Below are positions 32,879 through 41,345 of a stretch of 47,550 bases of DNA, piece after piece. Each line of letters starts with the position of its first letter. Position 1 is the first letter of the stretch. The translations under genes and the position numbers were made by a program. The DNA is from JAPLDA01 sp043787975 (GTDB lineage Bacteria > Bacteroidota > Bacteroidia > AKYH767-A > 2013-40CM-41-45), in the NCBI GenBank assembly GCA_043787975.1, contig JAYVUK010000021.1, positions 1 to 47,550 on the forward strand, given 5' to 3'. The notes beneath the pieces were generated by a model that saw nothing but the letters and a program-made list of their open reading frames with translations, made no database searches and was not told where the DNA came from.

Positions 32879-33520
32879 ATGCCTTCTAAAGACGATACAG
32901 CTCTGAAAATTGCAGAGTTCCTGTTACAAATTAAAGCCATTAAGCTACAACCCAATCAGCCTTTTAAATGGGCTTCAGGATGGAAATCCCCGATCTATTG
33001 CGACAACAGGATTTCACTTTCGTATCCTAAAGTGAGAACATTCATTCGCCAGGCGTTGGTGAAAGCAATTGAAGAAAAATTCGGAAAACCAGAAGTCATT
33101 GCGGGAGTTGCTACAGCCGCAATTGCACAAGGAGCATTGGTGGCAGAAGCCATGGGACTACCGTTTGTGTATGTTCGTTCTTCTCCGAAAGATCATGGAA
33201 GAGAAAATTTAATTGAAGGAGAGATTAAACCTGGGCAATCGGTTGTTGTCATCGAAGATTTGATTTCAACCGGACAAAGTTCGTTGAAAGCGGTGGCTGC
33301 TTTGCGCGATGCGGGATGCAAAGTGAATGGAATGATTTCGGTATTTACGTATGGGTTTAAAACAGCGACAGATAATTTTAAAAAAGAAAAGTGTCCGATG
33401 CTTTCATTGTGCAATTATGATTTGCTGATTGAAAAAGCACTCGATTCAAAATATGTTTCTGATAAAGATTTAAAGACGTTGAAGGCGTGGCGGGAATCTC
33501 CTGAGAGTTGGGGGAAGTAA
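32879..33520 (+). CDS. pyrE: Orotate phosphoribosyltransferase
   Basis: 213 residues from ATG at 32879 (MPSKDDTALKIAEFLLQIKA); an in-frame ATG at 32864 lies upstream of the promoter box and is rejected. Joins orotate and PRPP to form OMP in pyrimidine synthesis. Marks: PFKWASGWKSPIYCDNR, GVATAAIAQGALVAEAMGLP, YVRSSPKDHGRENLIEG and the PRPP-binding VVVIEDLISTGQSSLKAV. Paired with an SRPBCC gene downstream as is usual in the phylum. Confidence 0.96.
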   Translation: MPSKDDTALKIAEFLLQIKAIKLQPNQPFKWASGWKSPIYCDNRISLSYPKVRTFIRQALVKAIEEKFGKPEVIAGVATAAIAQGALVAEAMGLPFVYVRSSPKDHGRENLIEGEIKPGQSVVVIEDLISTGQSSLKAVAALRDAGCKVNGMISVFTYGFKTATDNFKKEKCPMLSLCNYDLLIEKALDSKYVSDKDLKTLKAWRESPESWGK

Positions 33521-33530
33521 CAGTTGCAGG

Positions 33531-33562
33531 AAGCAGCGGCAGTAGGCAGTGGCAGTAGCAGG
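33531..33562. repeat. Degenerate GGCAGT microrepeat
   Basis: Between pyrE and the SRPBCC gene, a run built of CAGG, GCAG, GGCAGTA and GGCAGTGGC units. Probably slippage-derived spacer DNA of a kind frequent between genes in this genome. Confidence 0.5.
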
Positions 33563-33636
33563 ATTTGAAAGCGAGAACATGACGGAACATTTTCGTGTAT
33601 TCGTAGTTTCGTATAAGATTCGTAATTCGATGGAAA

Positions 33637-34029
33637 ATGACAAGAATAGAAAGCGATAAAGTAACCGTTAACAAAACCGCCAAAGAAGTTTATGACTTCT
33701 TAAGTGATTTCAATAATTTTAAAAAGCTGATGCCGGAACAGGTAGTCGACTGGACATCTACCGCTGATGAATGTACATTTACTATAAAGGGAATGGCAAC
33801 GCTTGGAATGAAAATAGTTGAGAAAATTCCGAACAGCCTGATTAAAGTTATTAAGAACGGAAGCGCTCCGTTTGATTTTACACTCAGCTGTATGATTGAT
33901 GATTTACAGCATCAATGTGTGGTGCAACTGGCCTTTGATGCCGAACTAAATATGATGATGAAAATGATGGCAACTAAACCGCTCACTAATTTTCTAAACA
34001 TTTTGGTCAACAAATTAAAAGAGGTTTAA
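33637..34029 (+). CDS. SRPBCC-fold (START-like) protein
   Basis: 130 residues of the polyketide-cyclase/START-like SRPBCC type: ESDKVTVNKTAKEVYDFLSD, then FNNFKKLMPEQVVDWTS, GMATLGMKIVEKIPNSLI and FDFTLSCMIDDL, with a C-terminal helix (MMATKPLTNFLNILVNKLKE) closing the ligand cavity. No signal peptide. The family binds hydrophobic ligands; the actual ligand is not known. The pyrE-SRPBCC neighbourhood is conserved in Bacteroidota. A regulatory or membrane-related role is a guess. Confidence 0.85.
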   Translation: MTRIESDKVTVNKTAKEVYDFLSDFNNFKKLMPEQVVDWTSTADECTFTIKGMATLGMKIVEKIPNSLIKVIKNGSAPFDFTLSCMIDDLQHQCVVQLAFDAELNMMMKMMATKPLTNFLNILVNKLKEV

Positions 34030-34101
34030 TAACCGTTTCCATCCTTACAATATTCGAACAGTATTATTTTGTCATCACAACGTCAACATTGAAAATGCTT
34101 T

Positions 34102-34130
34102 TTGCAGTTGTTTCAATTTACTTACTTTTG
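34102..34130 (+). promoter_or_regulatory. metK promoter (TTG-N18-TACTTTTG)
   Basis: TTG at 34102-34104, 18-nt spacer, TACTTTTG at 34123-34130. The predicted 5' leader is about 107 nt and contains the GATTCAA array. Confidence 0.65.
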
Positions 34131-34143
34131 CCTGCTCTGAGTA

Positions 34144-34185
34144 GATTCAAGATTCAAGATTCAAGATTCAAGATTCAAGATTCAA
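34144..34185. repeat. (GATTCAA)6 heptamer array in the metK leader
   Basis: Six perfect head-to-tail copies of GATTCAA. The following 50 nt are also made of near-repeats (AAACACTAAACACTGAATA, TACTAAATACC, TTACTAATTACTAACTACC). A slippage-prone tract in an untranslated leader. Confidence 0.92.
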
Positions 34186-34243
34186 ACACTAAACACTGAA
34201 TATTAAATACTAAATACCAATTACTAATTACTAACTACCAAAC

Positions 34244-35497
34244 ATGTCATATTTATTTACATCCGAATCAGTATCAGAAGGGCATCCTGATAAAGTAGCC
34301 GATCAAATTTCCGATGCACTCATCGATCATTTTCTCGCTTTCGATCCCAACTCGAAAGTTGCCTGCGAAACGCTGGTCACGACAGGCCAGGTGGTGCTTG
34401 CCGGAGAAGTAAAATCAAAAACATATCTCGATGTTCAATCGATTGCACGCGATGTAATCAAGAGAATAGGTTATACGAAAAGTGAATACATGTTTGAAGC
34501 CGATTCATGCGGCATTCTTTCTGCCATTCACGAACAGTCGAGTGACATTAACCAAGGAGTTGAGCGGAAGAAAAAAGAAGACCAGGGTGCCGGTGACCAG
34601 GGAATGATGTTCGGTTATGCTTCCAGCGAAACCGTTGACTACATGCCGATGGCGCTGGATCTTGCTCACAAACTTTTAATTGAACTTGCGGGATTAAGAA
34701 GAGAATGTAAGGACATAAAATATCTGCGTCCCGATGCAAAATCCCAGGTAACATTGGAATACAATGACAATAACAAACCGGTGAGAATAGACTCCATTGT
34801 TATTTCAACCCAGCACGATGACTTTGATACGGATGCGAAGATGGCTGATAAAATAAAGAAAGACATGATCGGTATTTTGATGCCGCGTGTCATGAAAAAA
34901 TATCCTTTGTATAAACATTTGTTCAACAACAGGATTAATTATCACATCAACCCAACCGGAAAATTTGTAATCGGTGGTCCGCACGGAGACACAGGAGTTA
35001 CCGGAAGAAAAATTATTGTTGACACATATGGAGGCAAAGGTGCACACGGTGGTGGAGCGTTTTCAGGAAAAGATCCTTCAAAAGTTGATCGTTCGGCTGC
35101 ATACGCAACCAGACACATTGCGAAAAATTTGGTGGCTGCCGGTGTTTGTGACGAAGTGCTTGTGCAGGTTTCGTATGCCATCGGAGTTGCAAAACCGATG
35201 GGAATTTTTGTGAGTACAAACGGAACTGCAAAAGTAAATTTAACCGATGGTGAAATTGCAAAGCAGGTTGAAAGCATTTTCGATATGCGACCGTATTTCA
35301 TCGAGCAACGCTTGAAATTGCGTAACCCGATATATTCCGAAACGGCTGCCTACGGACACATGGGTAGAAAAAATGAAACGGTAACAAAGACATTTAGCAA
35401 ACCTGACGGATCAAAAATCACCAAGCGTGTCGAGCTTTTCACATGGGAAAAATTAGACTACGTTGGGAAAGTGAAAAAGGCATTCGGCTTGAAATAA
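34244..35497 (+). CDS. metK: S-adenosylmethionine synthetase
   Basis: 417 residues; makes AdoMet from methionine and ATP. Marks: FTSESVSEGHPDKVADQISD, the GAGDQGMMFGYA nucleotide motif, KFVIGGPHGDTGVTGRKIIV, and GGGAFSGKDPSKVDRSAAYA with the phosphate loop, then QVSYAIGVAKPMGI. Family length about 385-420. A strong promoter lies upstream and a terminator directly downstream, so it is monocistronic. No SAM riboswitch structure is seen in the leader. Confidence 0.97.
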   Translation: MSYLFTSESVSEGHPDKVADQISDALIDHFLAFDPNSKVACETLVTTGQVVLAGEVKSKTYLDVQSIARDVIKRIGYTKSEYMFEADSCGILSAIHEQSSDINQGVERKKKEDQGAGDQGMMFGYASSETVDYMPMALDLAHKLLIELAGLRRECKDIKYLRPDAKSQVTLEYNDNNKPVRIDSIVISTQHDDFDTDAKMADKIKKDMIGILMPRVMKKYPLYKHLFNNRINYHINPTGKFVIGGPHGDTGVTGRKIIVDTYGGKGAHGGGAFSGKDPSKVDRSAAYATRHIAKNLVAAGVCDEVLVQVSYAIGVAKPMGIFVSTNGTAKVNLTDGEIAKQVESIFDMRPYFIEQRLKLRNPIYSETAAYGHMGRKNETVTKTFSKPDGSKITKRVELFTWEKLDYVGKVKKAFGLK

Positions 35498-35522
35498 AAT
35501 CAAAAAAAAAATAATTGAAGAG

Positions 35523-35547
35523 AGGGACTTTTTAAGTCCCTTTTTTA
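35523..35547 (+). terminator. metK terminator
   Basis: AGGGACTT (35523-35530), TTT loop, AAGTCCCT (35534-35541), then a T-run. Confidence 0.88.
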
Positions 35548-35580
35548 TTGATTACTATTGTTTCGGAATTTTATGAGACT

Positions 35581-36963
35581 ATGAAAAGAAACAGCATCTT
35601 TATTTTACTCCAGGTATTTACTTTTCTCTCTTGCTCATCAAATCACACCAAACCGGAAACGGCAACAACGCCTGTTGTTGAACAGCAGCCACAGGTAAAG
35701 GAAGTATTGAAGAAAGGGGAACTCATCCTCTCCGTTGCATGTATCCAGGACGCTTCACAAAGCTATTCGCTTTATCTTCCAACTAATTATTCCGATTCGA
35801 TTAAATTTCCTGTCATTATTTTCTTTGATCCTCACGGAAGCGGAAGTTACCCGGTCGGATTGTATAAGTCTATAGCTGAAGAATTCGGCTATATACTGAT
35901 GGGTTCAAATAATTCCAAAAATGGTTTGCAATTTGACCAGACGAATGTCATTGCAAGCAGTTTGGTGAATGAAGCTATTTCAAAATTTTCAATTGATAAA
36001 AAACGAATTTCTCTTGCAGGATTTTCAGGAGGTGCAAAGGTTGCCTTAGTTGCTGCTTCTAACAATCCCGACCTGTGTTCAGTTGTTTATTGTGGTGCTT
36101 CCATTCCTTTTGATAACATCAATCAATTACCGCCGGCAGCAGGCTTCGCCGGACAAAAGGATTTGAATTACACGGAAGTCATGTTGTCAGCAGCGGCGCT
36201 TGAGCAAAAAAAAATTCCTCACACGATCATCGAATGGAAAGGTAAACATGAGTGGTCTGACTCAGTCACTTTTGAAGATGCATTTTATTGGTGTTCTTTC
36301 AGTGCGATGAGAAATAAGACCATTCCAAAAAATGCAGAACTCATCAAAAAATTTTTGCAACAAAAGAATAAGTCATTGGCAGCAACTAAAAATGCATTGA
36401 TTCAATCGAATATTTACAATGAGATCATTGCATTTCTACAGGCACTTACAAATGTATCACCTTACCAAAGCAAGCTTGCAACACTGATACAATCCGAATC
36501 TTACAAAAAAGAACAATTGAAACAACAAATCACGATACAAACTGAAAGTGCGATGAAACAAAATTATGTTTCAAGTTTTGAAAACAGAGATTTGAATTGG
36601 TGGAAAACTGAGATTGCACGTATGCGAAGCGTCAAAGGTGAACAGGAAATAATGTACCAGCGTTTGCTTGCTTATCTTTCTTTAGCCGGATATTCTTATT
36701 CCAACAACGCAGTGAAACAAAATAATTTTTCGGCTGCTCAACAATTTCTCGCTGTGTATAAACTTGCTGATCCTGTAAATTCAGAACAGCCTTTTCTGTT
36801 AGCATGCATGTATGCGCGGCAAGGAGATCAACAGAAAGCAATTTCATCGTTGGAAGACGCATTGAAATTAGGATTGAAAGACAAGGCAAAAATTGAATCG
36901 GAAGAATCGTTCAGTAATCTTCATTCGAATCCTGACTTTAGAAATCTTTTAAGTAAGCTTTAG
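35581..36963 (+). CDS. Alpha/beta-hydrolase lipoprotein with TPR-like tail
   Basis: 460 residues from ATG at 35581, which places a signal peptide and lipobox (TFLSC, Cys19) correctly; an ATG at 35548 lies inside the metK terminator region. The first half is an alpha/beta-hydrolase (SYSLYLPTNYSDSIKFPVII, FFDPHGSGSYP, nucleophile elbow GFSGGA with Ser at the centre, late GKHEWSDSVTFEDA with a candidate His), of the dienelactone-hydrolase/PHB-depolymerase-like kind. The second half is helical with TPR-like segments (LLACMYARQGDQQKAISSLE, DALKLGLKDKAKIESEESFS). Probably an outer-membrane- or periplasm-facing esterase or peptidase; substrate unknown. Confidence 0.82.
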   Translation: MKRNSIFILLQVFTFLSCSSNHTKPETATTPVVEQQPQVKEVLKKGELILSVACIQDASQSYSLYLPTNYSDSIKFPVIIFFDPHGSGSYPVGLYKSIAEEFGYILMGSNNSKNGLQFDQTNVIASSLVNEAISKFSIDKKRISLAGFSGGAKVALVAASNNPDLCSVVYCGASIPFDNINQLPPAAGFAGQKDLNYTEVMLSAAALEQKKIPHTIIEWKGKHEWSDSVTFEDAFYWCSFSAMRNKTIPKNAELIKKFLQQKNKSLAATKNALIQSNIYNEIIAFLQALTNVSPYQSKLATLIQSESYKKEQLKQQITIQTESAMKQNYVSSFENRDLNWWKTEIARMRSVKGEQEIMYQRLLAYLSLAGYSYSNNAVKQNNFSAAQQFLAVYKLADPVNSEQPFLLACMYARQGDQQKAISSLEDALKLGLKDKAKIESEESFSNLHSNPDFRNLLSKL

Positions 36964-36969
36964 AAAAAA

Positions 36970-36991
36970 GTCTTCGACTCCGCTCAGACTG
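36970..36991 (+). repeat. Dispersed CTTCGACTCCGCTCAG-type element, copy 3
   Basis: GTCTTCGACTCCGCTCAGAC lies in the intergenic gap after the hydrolase gene and is the closest of the three copies to the consensus. Confidence 0.75.
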
Positions 36992-37019
36992 GTCTCCTGC
37001 TTATTATTGAGATCGCTTC

Positions 37020-39167
37020 TTATTTTATTGCTTTTAAAACCGCTGTTTCATTGCTTTCAGTTACAAGGCGGATAAAATAAATTCCCTTTTTAAAAGATGA
37101 TGTACCGGGGAACGTGAATGAATTAAAACCTTTTCCGGAAATATTTTTACTACTTCGGATTAATTCTCCTGTCGGATTGAAAATCTGAATTTCGACATGC
37201 TCCGATTTCTCATCATTGTAATAAATGGTAAGATGATCATCAAACAAAGTTGGGCTATAATCCAAAATATAAAATCCTTTTCCTGTTAGTTGAAAACGGA
37301 AATAAATCGGGGCATATTCTTCTTTGTGTCCGTCAAAATCAAGTTGACTTAACTTGTAGTAATTATTGCCGACCAACGGAGAAGGATCAACCAGTAAATA
37401 TGTATTTTCAGTGGTACTGTTTCCTGCTCCTTGTACCCTACCTATTTCGGAATAATTAAAACCATCCGGACTTCTCTCAATACTAAAATAATCATTGTTG
37501 ATTTCTGATGCTGTGATCCATTTCAATTCAATCCCATTGTTTTTTATTTCTCCTGAGAAAATTTTCAACGTAACCGGAAGAGGTGTAAATCCTGAATATG
37601 GATTCGGTGGCCCAAGCAAAATTGTTCCGGGATATCCTTTGGTAGCACCATTCGGCAGAAAAGTAACCATGGAAGATGAATTGGTTATTCCATTCATTGC
37701 TCCATTCACATTTCTTGTGAGCGATGTCGCATTTGTAGTATAAATGCAACCGCCGCCGCCGCCACCGCCGGGACCTTCTGATTCGGCGCTTGCATAATCA
37801 TTTTGATCACTTCCTTTTCCACCCTTTGCATTGATCGTAATATTTTGAATGGTTGCTCCGCTTGTATAAATAAAAACAGCACCGCCGCCTCCGCCTCCGC
37901 CTTCACCATCGCCATTGCTTGGGCTGTTCGACGTAGGAGCATCGATTCCATTCGCATTGATTGTACCGCTGCCGGAAACCAATCCACCAGAAATTAAATA
38001 CACTAGTCCACCACCGTTGGAACCCGGTGTACCTTCACCATTATTAATATCACCAGCTCCGCCGCCGCCGCCCATAAAAATCCTGTTGGTTGCATAATCA
38101 AAAGGACGACCGCCATAGCCACCCGTGTTAGAACGGTTGTTACCATTCCACAGATTGCTTCCCGGTGCAGTTGTTAATGGATCGCGGTTTTTCATGGCGT
38201 ATGAATATCCTCCCCTCCCACCACCCGGAGAAACATTTGCGTGGAAGTTTCCGCCCTCAAGATCCCATGCTAATTTCCAGGAAGCGACACTCGTATCCGG
38301 GTTTCCCCATCCATTCCAAAGTGCAAGGTTGCCGGCATTCGCACCACCTCCACCTCCGGCATTGTGAGAATTGCCGCCACCGCCACCATTTGCGGCAGAC
38401 CCTCTTCCATATCTTCCGCCGAGCAAATCGTAGTTTGTTTTACTTCCACCGATGCCTTCACCTTTTTCTCCACCGTTTAAAGAATCGGTAGAAGCAAAAA
38501 GAGTAATGACACTATTTCCATTTCCGGATCCATTATCAGCGGCACCTCCCCTGAATCCTAAACCGGTCACATCTACAGTCCCGCTGATCATTGTATTGCC
38601 ATTTGCTTCAATCGCAAGTACACCACCTGTACTTCCATTCCATTCCTGTGTTGTTATGGATCCTGATCCGGTGAGAATAAAGTTTGTATAACGAGGTACA
38701 CGAATGACTTGTACTTTGCCGGATTGTGTGTACGAATTCAAAAGCGGATAAATAAAAGTGATGGTGGTACTGTTCGGAACAGTTGCTACTTCATTGAATT
38801 CATATTTGCCCGCATTGTTATAAGCGGTGATTGCTCCCCAGGTTGAAGAAACAGTACTTGCCGTATTCATGGTTGCTCCCTGCATTTGAATAATCATAAC
38901 CAATTCACCCGGGGCAAGATTTCCTGTGAACCGTGAATTTGCATTTAAGGTTGAACTACCAACTGCAATGGATGATGTGCCCGCAGAGACATCCGCTGTC
39001 AGTGTTGTAAATTCATTGAGGATAACATTGGTGGTTGTCACCGTCTTTGCACCGTGCATGCCTAAACTTGCAAAGGACATTTGATGAATACATAAAAAAA
39101 CCAGCAAGCTGATAAAAAAGAGTATCTCCCTCCTGAAGGAGCTTTTTGTTTGGTAGAATAAGTTCAT
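37020..39167 (-). CDS. Glycine-rich T9SS surface protein (AgmC-like)
   Basis: 715 residues. A signal peptide ends near residue 33 (QMSFA before SLG). Residues 40-190 form a beta domain (ELVMIIQMQGATMN, YNNAGKYEFNEVATV). Residues 190-530 are strongly glycine-rich, with repeated GGGGG runs (AANGGGGGNSHNAGGGGGA, EGGGGGGGAVFIYTSGATI), like the adventurous-gliding-motility AgmC-annotated proteins and other shell-forming surface proteins. Residues 545-640 are a fibronectin-like module (LPVTLKIFSGEIKNNGIELK, WITASEINNDYFSIERS) and the C-terminus (about 640-715) is a T9SS type A sorting domain. A secreted, cell-surface role is predicted; the gliding link is by name only. Confidence 0.82.
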   Translation of the reverse strand: MNLFYQTKSSFRREILFFISLLVFLCIHQMSFASLGMHGAKTVTTTNVILNEFTTLTADVSAGTSSIAVGSSTLNANSRFTGNLAPGELVMIIQMQGATMNTASTVSSTWGAITAYNNAGKYEFNEVATVPNSTTITFIYPLLNSYTQSGKVQVIRVPRYTNFILTGSGSITTQEWNGSTGGVLAIEANGNTMISGTVDVTGLGFRGGAADNGSGNGNSVITLFASTDSLNGGEKGEGIGGSKTNYDLLGGRYGRGSAANGGGGGNSHNAGGGGGANAGNLALWNGWGNPDTSVASWKLAWDLEGGNFHANVSPGGGRGGYSYAMKNRDPLTTAPGSNLWNGNNRSNTGGYGGRPFDYATNRIFMGGGGGAGDINNGEGTPGSNGGGLVYLISGGLVSGSGTINANGIDAPTSNSPSNGDGEGGGGGGGAVFIYTSGATIQNITINAKGGKGSDQNDYASAESEGPGGGGGGGCIYTTNATSLTRNVNGAMNGITNSSSMVTFLPNGATKGYPGTILLGPPNPYSGFTPLPVTLKIFSGEIKNNGIELKWITASEINNDYFSIERSPDGFNYSEIGRVQGAGNSTTENTYLLVDPSPLVGNNYYKLSQLDFDGHKEEYAPIYFRFQLTGKGFYILDYSPTLFDDHLTIYYNDEKSEHVEIQIFNPTGELIRSSKNISGKGFNSFTFPGTSSFKKGIYFIRLVTESNETAVLKAIK

Positions 39168-39355
39168 GGCATTCTTGATAAACTATTATTTACTTTTCAT
39201 AAATAATTTTTAAAGTAAAAACATTTTAAGCATCTTGCTGAATTGAATTCTGTAAAATTAGGTTTTTAACTTATATGACAACAACAATTTGATGAAAGCC
39301 AAGATATGCTTGGTAAAAGACCCAATGATTATTAGAATCTAAAAAAAGAAAAAGA

Positions 39356-41323
39356 ATGAATAACTCAAAAAAGTTGACCAGGAAAGAAAAAATCGAGCGA
39401 TCCAGGCAATCTCCCAGCTTACCACAACCGGGGAAAAAAGCCAACTCCCAAAAGAACAGGTTGAAGTTTATGCTCGGACTGATTGCAGCAGTTCTAGGCT
39501 TTATTCTTTACATCGGTACTCTTAACTATGAATATACATTGGATGATTTTTCAACGATCAAGCAAAATACCGTTGTGCAAAAAGGATTCAGCGGTATTGG
39601 AACACTGCTTAGCACTTCGTATCGCTATGGTTATTGGAACAGCAACGATGAACTCTATCGCCCTTTGACATTGATCATGTTTGCCATTGAATGGGAACTC
39701 TTTCCTGATTCTCCTCCTGTAGGACACATCATCAGTATCCTGCTATATGCATTCACTGCGATTCTTTTATTCAAACTACTTTCAAGATTATTCAAAGAGA
39801 ATCTCGCGGTTTCCTTTATCGCAACCCTTTTGTTCATGGCTCATCCCGCACACACTGAAGTGGTAGCGAATATCAAAAGCCGAGATGAAATTCTTTCTTT
39901 CCTGTTAAGCATTGTCAGTATTGGCTGGCTGCTTGATTACCTTGAAACAAAGAAAACTTCCAAGATAATTTTATCCGCTGTACTCTTCTTTCTTGCTTTG
40001 ATGGCAAAGGAAAGTGCGTTGACGTTGTTAGCCGTCATTCCAATTTTATTATATGTCTTTAAGGATATTCCGATCCGTAAAGGATTGGCTTCTGTAACTC
40101 CGTTGGCCATCGCTACTTTTCTTTACATGATCATACGCGCTTCGGTGCTTCATGGCATTATAAATACCAAGAAAGTTGCCTTGCTGGATAATATATTGGC
40201 AAGCGCTCCTGATTTTCTTACCCGTATCGTAACAGCAATTTACGTTCTTGGAAGATACCTTCTCTTGTTAATTTTTCCGGATCATTTTTCGATGGATTAT
40301 TCCTACAGCGAAATCACGCTTTTAAAAATTACCGATTACAGATTCATTTTGTCACTGGCAATCTATCTTGGTATAACAGTATACGCCATTTACAGGATAC
40401 GGAAAAAGGATCCGGTTGCTTTCAGTATTTTGTATTATTTAATTTCGATTTCCATTGTCTCAAATATTTTTGTTGTGATAGGAACCGTGATGGCGGATCG
40501 TTTACTGTATGCTCCTTCATTGGCAATTTGTATTGTGATTGCTGTTTTATTAACGAAAATTTTTAAAACAGGTGACGATGGCCGGAAGGTTTCCACGGTG
40601 AGTGCTTTTCTAAAACAACATTCAAAACCATTTATGTTTGCAGGCATCATCCTGGTTTTATATTCTTTCAAGACGATAACCAGGGAAAAGGTTTGGGAAA
40701 ATGATATGGAGTTGTATAAATCAGGAGTCCAGGATTCACCTAACAGTTCACGCTGCCAGTATTTATTAGGTATTGAAATAAGAAACAAAACACTGAAGGC
40801 AGAAAAAGATTCAGCCAAACGTGAAATCCTTCGCGTACAAATCGCAGATCAGTTTAGAAAAGCCGTTGAGTTATGTCCATATAATTTTGATGCTTACAGA
40901 GACTTAGGAAGAACCTACGATGAAAAAGGAGACACACTTCATGCGATAGAAAATTACGACATGGCATTAAAGTATAATCCTTACGAGTCTTTAACATTAA
41001 ACAACAAGGCCGTCATTCTTTTTCATCAAATGAAATACAATGAAGCGATGGAGATGTTTAAACTTGCCGTTCGCTCAAATCCACGATATGCCGATGGATT
41101 AAAAAATCTTGGAAGCTGTTACGGTGTTTATAAAGATTACGACAATGCCATTATGTACTTTAATAAATCATTGGAATATGAAACCGATGATGAGAAAAAA
41201 CCTGAGACCTACCGGATGATGGGTATGACCTATCAGTACATGGGTAACCAACCCATGGCAGATATCTTTTTAGAGAAATCAAGAAAACAAATCGAAGAAA
41301 ACAAACTGAAGAAACCGGAATAA
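39356..41323 (+). CDS. TMTC-like membrane protein with C-terminal TPRs
   Basis: 655 residues. A basic cytoplasmic N-terminus (KKLTRKEKIERSRQSPSLPQ) is followed by about ten membrane helices (residues 38-440). The first loop holds YEYTLDDFSTIKQN, where the acidic DD pair sits where GT-C glycosyltransferases have their catalytic motif. LLFMAHPAHTEVVANIKSRD matches the HPxHTExVA..R.E pattern of eukaryotic TMTC O-mannosyltransferases. Residues 455-640 are TPRs (YRDLGRTYDEKGDTLHAIEN, YDMALKYNPYESL, DYDNAIMYFNKSLEYE) on the outside. This family is annotated DUF1736/TPR protein. It may transfer a sugar from a polyprenyl phosphate to exported proteins (inference). Confidence 0.82.
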   Translation: MNNSKKLTRKEKIERSRQSPSLPQPGKKANSQKNRLKFMLGLIAAVLGFILYIGTLNYEYTLDDFSTIKQNTVVQKGFSGIGTLLSTSYRYGYWNSNDELYRPLTLIMFAIEWELFPDSPPVGHIISILLYAFTAILLFKLLSRLFKENLAVSFIATLLFMAHPAHTEVVANIKSRDEILSFLLSIVSIGWLLDYLETKKTSKIILSAVLFFLALMAKESALTLLAVIPILLYVFKDIPIRKGLASVTPLAIATFLYMIIRASVLHGIINTKKVALLDNILASAPDFLTRIVTAIYVLGRYLLLLIFPDHFSMDYSYSEITLLKITDYRFILSLAIYLGITVYAIYRIRKKDPVAFSILYYLISISIVSNIFVVIGTVMADRLLYAPSLAICIVIAVLLTKIFKTGDDGRKVSTVSAFLKQHSKPFMFAGIILVLYSFKTITREKVWENDMELYKSGVQDSPNSSRCQYLLGIEIRNKTLKAEKDSAKREILRVQIADQFRKAVELCPYNFDAYRDLGRTYDEKGDTLHAIENYDMALKYNPYESLTLNNKAVILFHQMKYNEAMEMFKLAVRSNPRYADGLKNLGSCYGVYKDYDNAIMYFNKSLEYETDDEKKPETYRMMGMTYQYMGNQPMADIFLEKSRKQIEENKLKKPE

Positions 41324-41345
41324 TTAATTTCTGAATCAGAACTTG

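Noticed and set aside
34144..34185. Short regular repeats as a possible CRISPR array
   Set aside because: The units are 7 bp and directly abutting, with no spacers; a microsatellite, not CRISPR.
34030..34243. SAM riboswitch upstream of metK
   Set aside because: No multi-stem architecture; the leader is a heptamer array and AT-rich near-repeats.
37706..38691. Several Pro- or Met-rich open frames on both strands
   Set aside because: They arise from the GC-rich glycine codon runs of the AgmC-like protein.
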